In this document: piece by piece, positions 37,216 to 46,401 of the stretch
Layout of the letters: each line of letters starts with the position of its first letter
Numbering within the stretch: position 1 is the first letter of the stretch
Assembly (NCBI GenBank): GCA_016719225.1
Contig: JADKAN010000001.1
Coordinates: 1-64,000 of the forward strand
Origin: Flavobacteriales bacterium
GTDB lineage: Bacteria; Bacteroidota; Bacteroidia; Flavobacteriales_F; PHOS-HE28
Length of the DNA stretch: 64,000 bases
Reading direction: 5' to 3'
The notes under the pieces: model-generated
Told to the model about the DNA's origin: nothing
Databases searched by the model: none
The model's input: the letters and a program-made list of their open reading frames with translations, nothing else
Translations under genes and position numbers: made by a program

Positions 37216-38589
37216 ATGCGCTACCGGTTGGCATTGGCGATATTGATTACGAGCACCGCATCCGCCCAAAGCAATTGGGAGGGTGCGGATATGCCATATT
37301 TGAGTTTCGGTGTTCGTCAGTTGTATGCGGACACTATCGTGGACCAACTATTGGCTACAGGTCCCATAGCGATCGTAAATGATTTCAATACTCCAGTGAT
37401 CGCAAACTTCAAATCGGGCGAATGGTCATATGTCCAGGGCTTTGGTGGAGGTGGGCTCTATACTTCGGTCCGTTTCGGTGACACGCTCGTGGTAGGTGGA
37501 TACTTCCATACCCTTGCTGATGAGCCGATAAATCTTTTAGCGGCATGGTACGATTCAACTTGGCACAATTTCGGTCAATTTCCAAGTGAAGGTGTAGTCC
37601 GTAAGCTCAGGGTTGTTAATGGAGACCTATACGCAGTGGGTTCATTCCACACCGTTGACGGTTCCGTTTGTCACGGGGTCGCAAAACGCGTAGGAGGGCA
37701 CTGGGAGGGCTTGGGATCCATTGACTACCCCATTGGTGACGAACCCATCGTACTTGAGGTTTGTGAGTATCAAGGGAATATAGTGGTAGGTGGAGAAATG
37801 AACCCGATCGGTCTGGGGAATGACCTGATGCAATTCGATGGGACGAATTGGTTGGACGTAGGTGGCGGTCTTTTAGGCGGGGTAGGCGCTGTTACCTGCC
37901 TTGCTGTTTACCAGAATGAATTATACGTTGGTGGTGGACTATATGTGGGTGCAGGCAGTCCTGGACATGGCTTGGTTCGTTGGAACGGCAGCTCATGGAG
38001 CGATGTGGGCGGCAGTATGCGGGACATCTATGGCACCACTACTTACAACGCCAGTGCGAGTAGCCTGTTGGTGCATGATGGTAAGTTACTGGTAGGCGGC
38101 GCTTTCGGTTATGCTGGTACGTTGCATGCCAACCAGTTCGCTATTTGGGATGGATCCACGTGGTGTGCAACCGGCGACAGCATCGGAGGTACGGTGGAGA
38201 GCATGGCATTCTATCATGATACACTTTTCATTGCCTGTACGGATTCCTTGGACGGGCAGGCGGTCAATTATATAGGCCGTTGGATAGGTGGTGTTTTTGA
38301 GCAGGTTTGTGAGCAAGTGGGCATTGAAGAGCTTCTGGAAGAAAGTGTATTACCGATCGGCATAGGTCCATTGGTTAGCGAACGGCGCAGCTTGTTTGGT
38401 TTGCCCGATGGAAGCGTGCAACTGCGGGTATTTGATGCCACCGGACGCTTGATCAATTCGGAGGTGGTTGTTTCGAGCGCCGGTCGTGCCCTGATGCATA
38501 CTGGCACTCCGGTACCGGGCATGTATGTAGTGGAAGTCATATCCAAGACTTATCGCGGAGTAGCACGCTTCGTTTCTACCCAAGACTAA
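37216..38589 (+). CDS. T9SS type A cargo protein, kelch-like repeats
   Basis: A protein of 457 residues, an intact paralogue of the frameshifted gene at 9633-11037; the two share CHGVAKRVGGHWE-like and FYHDTLF-like segments. Signal peptide MRYRLALAILITSTASAQ; repeats with LVVGGYFHTLAD, LYAVGSFHTVDG, IVVGGEMN, LYVGGGLYVG, LLVGGAFGYAG; C-terminal type A sorting domain (FGLPDGSVQLRVFDATGRLI, GMYVVEVISK). Only 5 bases separate it from the SBBP gene, with which it shares the sorting domain but not the body. No enzymatic motif is seen. Confidence 0.85.
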   Translation: MRYRLALAILITSTASAQSNWEGADMPYLSFGVRQLYADTIVDQLLATGPIAIVNDFNTPVIANFKSGEWSYVQGFGGGGLYTSVRFGDTLVVGGYFHTLADEPINLLAAWYDSTWHNFGQFPSEGVVRKLRVVNGDLYAVGSFHTVDGSVCHGVAKRVGGHWEGLGSIDYPIGDEPIVLEVCEYQGNIVVGGEMNPIGLGNDLMQFDGTNWLDVGGGLLGGVGAVTCLAVYQNELYVGGGLYVGAGSPGHGLVRWNGSSWSDVGGSMRDIYGTTTYNASASSLLVHDGKLLVGGAFGYAGTLHANQFAIWDGSTWCATGDSIGGTVESMAFYHDTLFIACTDSLDGQAVNYIGRWIGGVFEQVCEQVGIEELLEESVLPIGIGPLVSERRSLFGLPDGSVQLRVFDATGRLINSEVVVSSAGRALMHTGTPVPGMYVVEVISKTYRGVARFVSTQD

Positions 38590-38622
38590 CTGCGATGCGC
38601 GCTGTATCGGACCTTTAACAAT

Positions 38623-38916
38623 ATGAGCCACGGTTTCCGACGCATAGAGGGCCGCACTGAATTCCTGAGCTTACATGCACGTTACGGCGGGGTAGAGCTG
38701 ACCGGCTTGATCAGGGCGTTGGGCATCGAGGAGTTCCAGTTGCTGAAGGCAGGCCTGATCGAAGTGGGTGTCATCGATACTATGACGAATTGCATGTTTC
38801 GCCCCACAGCGGAAGGGAAGAAATACTTCGTTTACCACGAGCAGTACGAGGCGATGCTGTTGCTGCCCGGCCAAGGCCTAGCCCTGTTGCGGACGTTGGA
38901 TAAGAAAAAGCAATGA
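38623..38916 (+). CDS. Small protein of unknown function
   Basis: A protein of 97 residues (MSHGFRRIEGRTEFLSLHAR). It is soluble, without signal peptide or membrane segment; the segment LTGLIRALGIEEFQLLKAGLIEVGVIDTM could be a winged-helix-like helical pair, but this is a guess. It lies 33 bases after the T9SS gene. Its last two codons overlap the start of the repeated element at 38909-38994. GC is higher than in the preceding two genes. Confidence 0.55.
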   Translation: MSHGFRRIEGRTEFLSLHARYGGVELTGLIRALGIEEFQLLKAGLIEVGVIDTMTNCMFRPTAEGKKYFVYHEQYEAMLLLPGQGLALLRTLDKKKQ

Positions 38917-38994
38917 CGGCCCTCGTTTCGGCGGACCACGCCACCTTTCGGAGGCTTCCTAAAACCGACGACTGACCGCCATTGGTTGCGAAGG
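38909..38994 (+). repeat. Palindromic repeated element, copy 1
   Basis: 86 bases beginning AGCAATGACGGCCCTCGTTT and ending near GCCATTGGTTGCGAAGG. It aligns along its length with the minus strand of 46402-46500: shared blocks include TCGTTTCG, CCTTTCGG, ACCGACG, CCGCCATTGG and TGCGAA. The ends are imperfect inverted repeats (AATGACGGCC / GACCGCCATT, 8 of 10). The two copies face each other around the restriction-modification and three-gene block. Confidence 0.75.
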
Positions 38995-38997
38995 AAT

Positions 38998-39020
38998 AGC
39001 GCCAGGCCTCCGTTGGCGCT
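38998..39020. other. Hairpin upstream of the restriction-modification gene
   Basis: Perfect 7-bp arms AGCGCCA / TGGCGCT separated by GGCCTCCGT, within the 330-base gap before the restriction-modification gene. No T-run follows, so it is not a standard terminator. The remaining 39021-39248 holds no gene I can support. Confidence 0.45.
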
Positions 39021-39248
39021 TTCAATGGATTGAAGAGGCACTCTCGTTCCAACACTGGCCAGCGCCGTGGTAGAGGAATGGCTCTTTGGCACACGCCCAA
39101 TGCATCCAAGCTGGCAATGTTAACCACATAGCTCCGTTGGAAACTCATAGTTGAAGGCCGAGTGATCATGTATCGCAAGTTCCTACTTTGAGCCGCAAGG
39201 TCTGCCACAAATTCTATCAACCAAGCCGTTCGCAGTATCAACCACTTC

Positions 39249-42200
39249 ATGCACGCTGAGTATTCCACCATCTCCAAGGCTGTCCGCCACTTGCAGCAAT
39301 TGCGGCCCACAAAGGATGAGTTCAACCTGTTCCGCAGGAACCTCGGGCAGCTTATCAGCAAGACGGAAGAGGTGCGTAAGACCAGTTCCAGCGGTGCGCT
39401 GGAAGAGACCGAGAAGGGTTTACTGAAGGATTTTCTGCGCGACACCTTCTACAAGCACCTGAGCGTGGGCAACCTCAATTACCGGGGGAACACCGGGGCC
39501 GATCTTACCATCCGCAGCGCGAAGAACAACACCTTGGTGCTGTTCGAGTGCAAGGCCGGGAACAACCCGGAGGAGATGCCCACGCCCGAGAAGCTTTTGG
39601 GCAAGGCCTTTCTGGAAGCGGTGGCCTACTACTGCTTCGAGAAGGATGTGCTGCACAACGACCACATGAAGCACGTGGTGGTCACCAACGTCCGCGAATG
39701 GTACGTGTTCGATGCGGCGGACTTCCGTGCCGCCACCCATGGCAAGGCGAAGATCCGCGACGCCTTCAAAAGTTGGAACAAGGGCAATTGGGACAACAGT
39801 TCCACCGCCGCGCTGCACAAGCGCATTGCCGAGCTGCTCAGCGAAGGCGACGACGTGCTCCACGGCGTGCATGTGGACCTCTGGTCGTTCAAGAAGTACC
39901 TGGACCGCGACGATGAACAGGCGCTCACCGAGCTGCTGAAGCTCTACCGCTTCCTTAGTCCCGGCTTTCTGCTGAAGGAGGGCACCGGCAAGGACAACAA
40001 CACGCTCAACAAAGGTTTCTACAACGAACTGCTGCACATCCTTGGCCTGCACGAGAGCAAGGAGAAAGGCGTAAAGCGGATCAAGCGACTGCCGGAGGAT
40101 AAGCGCCACCAAGGCATGCTTATCGAGAACACCATCGTGCGCCTGAAGAACGACGGATGCCTCGACCGGCTGGAGCATAAGGAGCAGTATGGGGATACGG
40201 AGGACGAGCAGCTCTTTGCCGTGGCCATGGAACTGTGCATCACCTGGCTGGACCGCATCCTCTTCCTCAAGTTGCTGGAAGCCCAACTGCTGCGCTATCA
40301 CGATGGCGACCGCCTGCAAGCCTTTCTCGCGCCCACGGATGAAGGGCAGCAATACGACTACCTGAACACGCTCTTCTTCGATGTGATGGCCCGCGAGAAC
40401 AGCGAGCGCGAACCCGAAGTGCGCAAGCAGTTCGGCCATGTGCCCTACCTCAACAGCACGCTCTTTGAACCCAGCGAACTGGAGGGCCGCACCATGCGCA
40501 TCAACGGCCTGCGGGACGGCTTGCGCATACCGCTCCACCCCAAAAGCATCCTGATCCAGCGGAAGCTGTACACGCAGGACCTGCAAGCACTGGACTACCT
40601 CTTGCGCTTTCTGGACACCTACGATTTCGGCAGCAAACCCGGTGAGGTCTTTACCGATGACGACCGCCCCCTGATCACCGCCAGCGTGCTCGGCCTCATC
40701 TTCGAGAAGTTGAACGGATACAAGGACGGCAGCTTCTACACGCCCGGTTTCATCACCATGTACATGTGCGGCGAAACGCTGCGCCCCACCGTGGTACAGC
40801 GCTACAACGAGCGCTTCGGGCTTGCGCTCTCCGGCTTCGAGGCACTGCGCAACCATTGCGCCAAGCTGAACGAGCACGAAGAGATCGCCGCCGCCGAGGC
40901 GGTGGTCGATAGCATAAGGGTATGCGACCCGGCCGTAGGCAGCGGCCACTTCCTGGTAAGCGCGCTCAACGAACTGCTCTGCATCAAGAGCGACCTGGGC
41001 CTGCTTACCGATGTGGAAGGCAACCCCCTGCACGGCTGGACGGTGAGCTTGGCGAACGACGAGATCACCGTAACGGACCGCACCACGGACGCGCCCTTCA
41101 AATACTTGGTACCGCCGGACGGCAAGCCCATACCGGCGGAGATGCAACGGGTGCAACGCGCCCTCTTCGAGCAGAAGCGCAAGCTGATCGAAGGCTGCCT
41201 CTTCGGCGTGGACATCAACCCCAACAGCGTGAAGATCTGCCGGCTCCGTCTGTGGATCGAACTGCTGAAGAACGCCTACTACACCAGCCCCCCTCTCCCC
41301 GGGAGAGGGGCGGGGGGTGAGGGCGACTTGCGCACCCTGCCGAACATCGACATCAACATCAAGCGTGGCAACTCGCTCTACTCCCGCTTCGCACTGAGCG
41401 AGAACATCGAGCGCATCATGCAGCGCACCAGCTACACGGCAGAGCAGTACCGGGGCTTCGTGCAGGACTACAAGGGGGCCAGCAACCGCGAAGAGCGGGC
41501 CGGCATCAAGACCATCCTGCAAGGCATCGAGGCGCAATTCCTGGCCTACTCCCAAAGCCGGGATCCGCGTGTGGTACGGCGCAGCACCCTGGTGAATGAA
41601 CTGGAAAAACTGACCGGGGGCCTCTTCGGCGGCGGGCAGGGCTACAGCACGGCAGCAGCGAAAGCAAAGGCCAAGAAGCGCATTGGCCTGCTGGAGAAGC
41701 ACATCAATGCCGTAAGCGAAGAACTGACGCGCGAAATGGGCGGCCGAGCCTACGGCGGCGCCTTTGAATGGCGCTACGCCTTCCCGGAAGTGCTGGACGA
41801 CAACGGCAATTTCCGCGGCTTCGATGTAGTAATTGGCAACCCGCCCTATATCGACATTAAGGAGATGGCGGCGACTGATGCCAGGATGTTGTTTAAGCAC
41901 TACACCACGGCCCAAAAGCGGATCAATCTATACGCTTTGTTCATTGAGCGTGGCTTGGAGCTGCTTGAGCCAACAGGTCGCTTGGCGTTCATCGTCCCCA
42001 ATTCACTTCTCGTCAATGAATCCTACTCCAATTTGCGCAAGAAACTCGTCAAGGACCTTCATCGCCTTGTTAAGCTACCCGATGGCATTTTCGAGGAGGC
42101 AGCGGTTGAGACGATGTTGCTCTTCGTTCAAAAAGGAGCAGCCGGTTCAATCCAAGCCAAAGTTTTCGCAAACGACGAAGAGCCGGTGTTCACTGATATT

Positions 42201-42977
42201 GCCTTCCGTTCCTTCGACCGGAGAGTTTGGGAAAAAGATCCCGAACACCGCTTTGCGATTTATGCAACTGCTGCGTCCAGCGCCGTATGCATGAAAATTG
42301 AGGCAGAGTCGATTCCTCTCGGAACGCTCTGTGATTTTACGTTAGGAATAACGCCATACGATAAGGCACGAGACCAGAGCAAAGAGCTAATTCGAAATCG
42401 AGGGTTTCATTCCAGCACTCAGCTTACGGAAGAGTATGTGCCTCTCATAGACGGAGGAAGCATCACACGCTATCGGATAGAGACGACTCCAAAAGAATGG
42501 TTGAAATATGGCCCATGGCTCGGTGCCCCCCGCGAACGGAGGTTCTTTACTTCTCCGCGGTTGATCGCGCGGCAAATAGTCTCAGGTGCCCCGGCCCGGA
42601 TCTATGTTGGTTACACCGAAGCGGAAGTCTATCATACCCAGATCGGTTTTGCGATAATACCAAAGCCTGGAGTTGACCTCGGACTCAAGTACCTTTTAGG
42701 TGTGCTAAACTCCACGCTCATGAACTACTATCATCAAGAACGGTTCTTGGACAAGGAGAAAGTCACGTTCCAAAAGTTCCTTATAGCAAACTGCAAACGA
42801 TTGCCTATTCGAATACCGACTAACGAGGCGAAGGTTCATTTGGAAGCACTGGTGGAGCAGCGGCTCGAGTTGGTGGATGACAGCCCAGAAGTCGCCACCG
42901 TGGAGGCAGCGATCGATGCGGTGGTGTATGGGGTGTATGGGCTTACGGATGCGGAGGTTGGGGTGGTTTTAGGTTAA
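39249..42977 (+). CDS. Type IIG restriction-modification enzyme (Eco57I-like methylase with N-terminal nuclease)
   Basis: A single-chain restriction endonuclease and adenine methyltransferase of 1242 residues. N-terminal nuclease: FLRDTFY, then GADLTIR (Asp84) and LFECKAG (Glu-x-Lys near 100-102), a PD-(D/E)xK site. Gamma-class N6-adenine methylase core: motif I DPAVGSGHF (about 558-566), motif IV GNPPYID (about 861-867). The C-terminal target-recognition domain (about 880-1210) has FTLGITPYDKA and VYHTQIGF. GC is high up to the NPPY motif, drops clearly over the recognition domain (about 41850-42850) and rises again at the end, suggesting the recognition module was exchanged. Residues about 680-692 (SPPLPGRGAGGEG) come from an inserted palindromic repeat. 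It cuts unmethylated foreign DNA; BREX PglX is less likely because of the nuclease. Confidence 0.88.
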   Translation: MHAEYSTISKAVRHLQQLRPTKDEFNLFRRNLGQLISKTEEVRKTSSSGALEETEKGLLKDFLRDTFYKHLSVGNLNYRGNTGADLTIRSAKNNTLVLFECKAGNNPEEMPTPEKLLGKAFLEAVAYYCFEKDVLHNDHMKHVVVTNVREWYVFDAADFRAATHGKAKIRDAFKSWNKGNWDNSSTAALHKRIAELLSEGDDVLHGVHVDLWSFKKYLDRDDEQALTELLKLYRFLSPGFLLKEGTGKDNNTLNKGFYNELLHILGLHESKEKGVKRIKRLPEDKRHQGMLIENTIVRLKNDGCLDRLEHKEQYGDTEDEQLFAVAMELCITWLDRILFLKLLEAQLLRYHDGDRLQAFLAPTDEGQQYDYLNTLFFDVMARENSEREPEVRKQFGHVPYLNSTLFEPSELEGRTMRINGLRDGLRIPLHPKSILIQRKLYTQDLQALDYLLRFLDTYDFGSKPGEVFTDDDRPLITASVLGLIFEKLNGYKDGSFYTPGFITMYMCGETLRPTVVQRYNERFGLALSGFEALRNHCAKLNEHEEIAAAEAVVDSIRVCDPAVGSGHFLVSALNELLCIKSDLGLLTDVEGNPLHGWTVSLANDEITVTDRTTDAPFKYLVPPDGKPIPAEMQRVQRALFEQKRKLIEGCLFGVDINPNSVKICRLRLWIELLKNAYYTSPPLPGRGAGGEGDLRTLPNIDINIKRGNSLYSRFALSENIERIMQRTSYTAEQYRGFVQDYKGASNREERAGIKTILQGIEAQFLAYSQSRDPRVVRRSTLVNELEKLTGGLFGGGQGYSTAAAKAKAKKRIGLLEKHINAVSEELTREMGGRAYGGAFEWRYAFPEVLDDNGNFRGFDVVIGNPPYIDIKEMAATDARMLFKHYTTAQKRINLYALFIERGLELLEPTGRLAFIVPNSLLVNESYSNLRKKLVKDLHRLVKLPDGIFEEAAVETMLLFVQKGAAGSIQAKVFANDEEPVFTDIAFRSFDRRVWEKDPEHRFAIYATAASSAVCMKIEAESIPLGTLCDFTLGITPYDKARDQSKELIRNRGFHSSTQLTEEYVPLIDGGSITRYRIETTPKEWLKYGPWLGAPRERRFFTSPRLIARQIVSGAPARIYVGYTEAEVYHTQIGFAIIPKPGVDLGLKYLLGVLNSTLMNYYHQERFLDKEKVTFQKFLIANCKRLPIRIPTNEAKVHLEALVEQRLELVDDSPEVATVEAAIDAVVYGVYGLTDAEVGVVLG
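41288..41324. repeat. GC-rich palindromic repeat inserted in frame in a coding sequence
   Basis: CCCCTCTCCCCGGGAGAGGGG plus CGGGGGGTGAGGGC lies inside the restriction-modification gene. The core CTCTCCCCGGGAGAG is a perfect palindrome and the whole resembles a dispersed intergenic repeat found in many bacterial genomes. It keeps the frame and adds about 12 Gly/Pro-rich residues just before TLPNIDINIKRGNSLY. Confidence 0.7.
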
Positions 42978-43074
42978 GCAACACAAAACAAAACAACAAG
43001 ACCACTACATTGCCATAAAGCCCGTCGAAGAGACGGACATCTTACCAAACCAATAACTGACTACCCCGAAACAC

Positions 43075-44132
43075 ATGGCCCTCAAAGACAACATCATTGA
43101 AATAGGATCATTTCAGGTATATACTATCGATTTGGCGAGCTCCGGCATTGAAGCGATTGCCCCTGAACATTTTGGCACCGACTTCAATGACTATCTCAAG
43201 GGTCTTATTTCCATCATCACCATGCGAAGTAGCGGACGCTCATTCATATTTCAAAGTGATACGACGGAGGTTCGTAGTCAGATCCCACTTCTGCTAAACC
43301 CGTTAGCGTTTGAAGCTGCATCCGAAACAATAGCAAGTCGACTTCTGCTGACTGAACAGGCCACTCAGGAAAGGATGGCCCGGTTAAACGTGGAAATTCA
43401 GAAGGGTATTATAATTCAAGCGGTAGTCACCGATAACGGTGTAAAACGTTTTGTTCTGTGCAAAGCTGACCACAATGAGTTCTTGGATGAATTGCATTTC
43501 CGGAAGGCTAGAGGCCTTCCGATAAAGAAGCTTACATATTTAAGGCTTTCTCATGTTGCTTCACCGATGCTGAAGAAATCATTGACGTCAAGGTTTTTGA
43601 TACAAATCCTACTCTATCCAAGTACTGGTGGGAACAATTCCTGGAGTTAGAAAAAGTTCATTCTGATGAAGATAACACTGAGAATGCCTTCGAGGCAATA
43701 GACAAAACGGTGATGAGCCAATTAAAGCGTGCCCATCCACAGGACTACACTCACTTGAGAAATAGTTGCGTTCGCTACTTTCGGTCCAAGGCAACTTTTG
43801 AAATGCAGAATTTCTTGGATGAGGCAATCGGTGATTATGAACCGTATGATCCCAAACTCAAAATTGAGGATGTCAAAAAGCAGGTTCGAGAACTGCCAAC
43901 ACGAAATGCTCGAAAGCCCTTTGATGAGCAGTTCACGATTGTGAAGGATAGGGTGAAGGCACGGTTTCTTACAACCATCAAGCTGACAGAACAAATTGAT
44001 TTGAAGCTAAAGGAAGACGTGCCTGATATTGATCATGTAATCACTGCATATCAGGATAGCGATGGGACCAAGTACGTTCGAATTCGATCGGAAGTCGGTT
44101 ACCAGTACTTCAATGACCGCAAGCAGAAATGA
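43075..44132 (+). CDS. Nucleoid-associated-like protein (frameshifted near 43529)
   Basis: A protein of about 352 residues, tentatively related to the nucleoid-associated (NdpA/NA37) group. The ATG at 43075 frame gives SFQVYTIDLASSG, FQSDTTEVRSQIPLLL, EIQKGIIIQAVVTDNG and LCKADHNEFLDELHFRKARG, then goes wrong after LPIKK. One base missing at 43527-43530 (AAGAA-GCTTAC) moves the true frame to AYIFKAFSCCFTDAEE, SKYWWEQFLELEKVHSDEDN, LKRAHPQDYTHLRN and GYQYFNDRKQK, ending at 44132. The layout (LxKADHxxFLD, then a YWWxxFLELE segment) fits that group, but I have no alignment. GC is markedly below the chromosomal genes. First gene of a three-gene cassette; the next starts 3 bases downstream. Confidence 0.65.
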
Positions 44133-44135
44133 GAC

Positions 44136-45682
44136 ATGGGCTATGTAAGTGAGCTGCTTCAAACATTTGTTGAAGGACTTGTTGTCCAGGAGTCAACTGA
44201 AAAGGACCAAGATTTGTTGGCAAGGGCTACTGCCTCCAATCTGAAAACTTCAGAGGCGATTGGCTGCACAATCGAACCGATACTAATTCATGATACGGAT
44301 AAGATCAAGATTACGGTCGTGATAGGCGATTCAGATCCCATCAGCTACTATTCAGGTGGTGAAAATTGGTATGATTTCACCACCGCTCTCGTAAAGGAGG
44401 CAGGGTTCCATGACAATGAACCCATTATGATTGAGGTAGTTATTGACAAGGCACAGGGTTCGGCCGCAATTTCCATATATGACATTGACCTATTCGCAAG
44501 CACTATTGAAAAGCTCTCTGTAGCTCAAGGCTTATCCGTCTTCGACCGAGTATTGGCCGACAGAGACCATAGATGCTTTCAGGTTCTCGGCCTTTCAACC
44601 AAGTTCGCCACTTCTGCACTGAGTTTCCTGCCACTTGGCGTGCCGTGTATCTTGGATGGAAGGGCCACAGGAAGAAGCGCATCGATAGCGCAAAATCGGT
44701 GTGCCAATTCCAAAAGGAAGGGGAGTGTCGTTTGCTATCAGAGGATTTCGCGTTTACTGAAGGTCGGTGCCCGTACATTAATCTCATCACCGCCTTCCGA
44801 ACCCTTGAGCTAACAATATCCCTGGGTCACTTGATGGATAATAGTTCCCTTAATCAGGATGACTTCACTTTCAAGCTCAATGGCTTCAGGACCGTCCATG
44901 GCATGGTGGATTTGAAAAGATGCCCACCAAAAGACATGGGACAGTTCACTCGAATTAGTCATTGGGTATACGCCGGTGGAGTCACTATTGATAAAATTGG
45001 CCTCGCACGGAACATCATCTCACTGCATTTGCTCTCAGATGAAACCCTTGACCTTAGGGGGCATCCCTATGATGCCATACTCTCTGGCTATAAGATCTAT
45101 GAGAAGCAGAATATAAAAACCTACATCGACCTCCGAGCTAAGGTCACCGAACAACTCATTGATTTTAACCACAGGGCGACCAAAATCGTCGAAGACTTTG
45201 CTGCCGGCTTTCAGCGTGGGTCAATTGCAATATTGAGTTTCTATGCTACTACATTAGTAATCAAGGTCATTTCAAAAGGTGACCTTCAGGACCTATTCAA
45301 TACAGAGATTACGGTGCTGTCACTGACATTTCTAACAGCTTCTGTGCTGTACTTTTTCGTCTGTAGGTGGGAGGTCAAACAGCAGCGGAATCGCTTCATC
45401 TCAAGTTATCAGCAGATGAAAGCACGCCAGGCTGACATTTTGGACAAAGAGGACGTAAAGCGCATTTTGAACGACGATGCCGAGCACACTAGTAATGTGC
45501 GCTACATTGACAACAAGGTTTACGTCTATAAGGTCCTGTGGATTGCAATCATTTCCCTTCTTGGGGTTGCTACGTTATTGCTGTACACCCTCGGTACGTG
45601 CTGCCGTTCTGTTCAATACTACTGCAACAAAATACCTGATTGGCCTTTGGGCACTTTTACGTTGTTGAACGAGGGTCACTAA
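44136..45682 (+). CDS. Large membrane-anchored protein of unknown function (frameshifted near 44600)
   Basis: A protein of about 515 residues that I do not recognise. The first frame (MGYVSELLQTFVEGLVVQES, ISYYSGGENWYDFTTALVK, ASTIEKLSVAQGLSVFDRV) runs to about 44571. Another frame continues with EFPATWRAVYLGWKGHRKKR and EGRCPYINLITAFRTLELTI to 45682. One base is missing somewhere in 44571-44630. A cysteine-containing stretch (CQFQKEGECRLLSEDFAFTEGRCP) may bind metal. Three hydrophobic helices lie near the C-terminus (GSIAILSFYATTLVIKVI, VLSLTFLTASVLYFFV, VLWIAIISLLGVATLLLYTL), with a charged linker between the second and third. A soluble N-terminal sensor or effector anchored to the inner membrane is a reasonable reading. 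Low GC like its neighbours. Confidence 0.6.
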
Positions 45683-45721
45683 ACGTTCGGCAGTACATCT
45701 TCCACATCGCAGAGCAACAAG

Positions 45722-46318
45722 ATGATTCTTTCGAATCCACCAACCGACAATCTCTATAAGTTCCTGTTCATCGCAGGCATCGTGACTGTGCTCTTGGCAT
45801 TACATGAGGTGAATCAACAGGAGCAGTCGTATTACAGAAGGGCAAATGCAGTATTCAACGAATCCGCAGAATTCACCATTGATAGCATGTCTAACGCGCT
45901 TGATATCCGACAAATCAAAAAGGAAATACAATTGCTGTCGAGCTTGTGTGACTGCGATCTGACCGAAGGAGGTGACTCTCTTCTCTCTGTACCGTTGCCA
46001 CTGCCAAATGATACTGAGCAGGTCAGAATGCACAGAGCTATAATGACGTACATAGATCGGTACAACGAGAGCACAAATGATCTCTCCAAGAGGTACTTGC
46101 TGGCACAGATAGCCAGGAAAGCCCTCGCTCGCTCGGCTGATGAAGTCGCATTCTTCACCCGATGGCTTCAACTTATGGTCCTCGTTGGTTTTGTGATGTT
46201 TGCTGTAGGGGGAAGAGCTTGGTATAGAAAGGTGCAACGTTATGAGGACATCATTCAAAAGGTGGCAGGGCTGAAAGCCAAGAAGGAGTTGGATGAACTC
46301 ACTAATGACAAGCAGTGA
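45722..46318 (+). CDS. Small two-helix membrane protein of unknown function
   Basis: A protein of 198 residues with an N-terminal membrane helix (YKFLFIAGIVTVLLALHEV, about 12-30), a soluble domain of about 110 residues with SLCDCDLTEGGD, and a second helix near 143-162 (FFTRWLQLMVLVGFVMFAVGG). A basic, coiled-coil-like tail follows (YRKVQRYEDIIQKVAGLKAKKELDEL). The soluble domain would be periplasmic if both helices cross the membrane. It lies 40 bases after the larger membrane protein in the same low-GC block, and so is likely the third member of the cassette. Confidence 0.65.
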   Translation: MILSNPPTDNLYKFLFIAGIVTVLLALHEVNQQEQSYYRRANAVFNESAEFTIDSMSNALDIRQIKKEIQLLSSLCDCDLTEGGDSLLSVPLPLPNDTEQVRMHRAIMTYIDRYNESTNDLSKRYLLAQIARKALARSADEVAFFTRWLQLMVLVGFVMFAVGGRAWYRKVQRYEDIIQKVAGLKAKKELDELTNDKQ

Positions 46319-46401
46319 TAGATCCGGCATCTCCATCCCGACAATCGGTTGTAGTCGCGAGGCCGTGTCGGATCCGCCTTTCCGCATTAGCAAGGTTTCT
46401 A

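Noticed and set aside
39420..41915. 831-codon ORF on the minus strand opposite the restriction-modification gene
   Set aside because: It is a GC-rich mirror frame of the methylase coding sequence (His/Val/Gln-rich, no domain), while the + strand frame has complete nuclease and methylase motifs.
39249..42977. BREX PglX methylase
   Set aside because: The protein has its own N-terminal PD-(D/E)xK nuclease and no other BREX genes (brxA/B/C, pglZ, brxL) are nearby, so a stand-alone type IIG enzyme fits better.
43075..46318. Kiwa (KwaA/KwaB) system
   Set aside because: There are three genes, not two; the order and sizes differ, and I see no convincing match to the KwaB domain. Only a general likeness of membrane plus DNA-associated protein remains.
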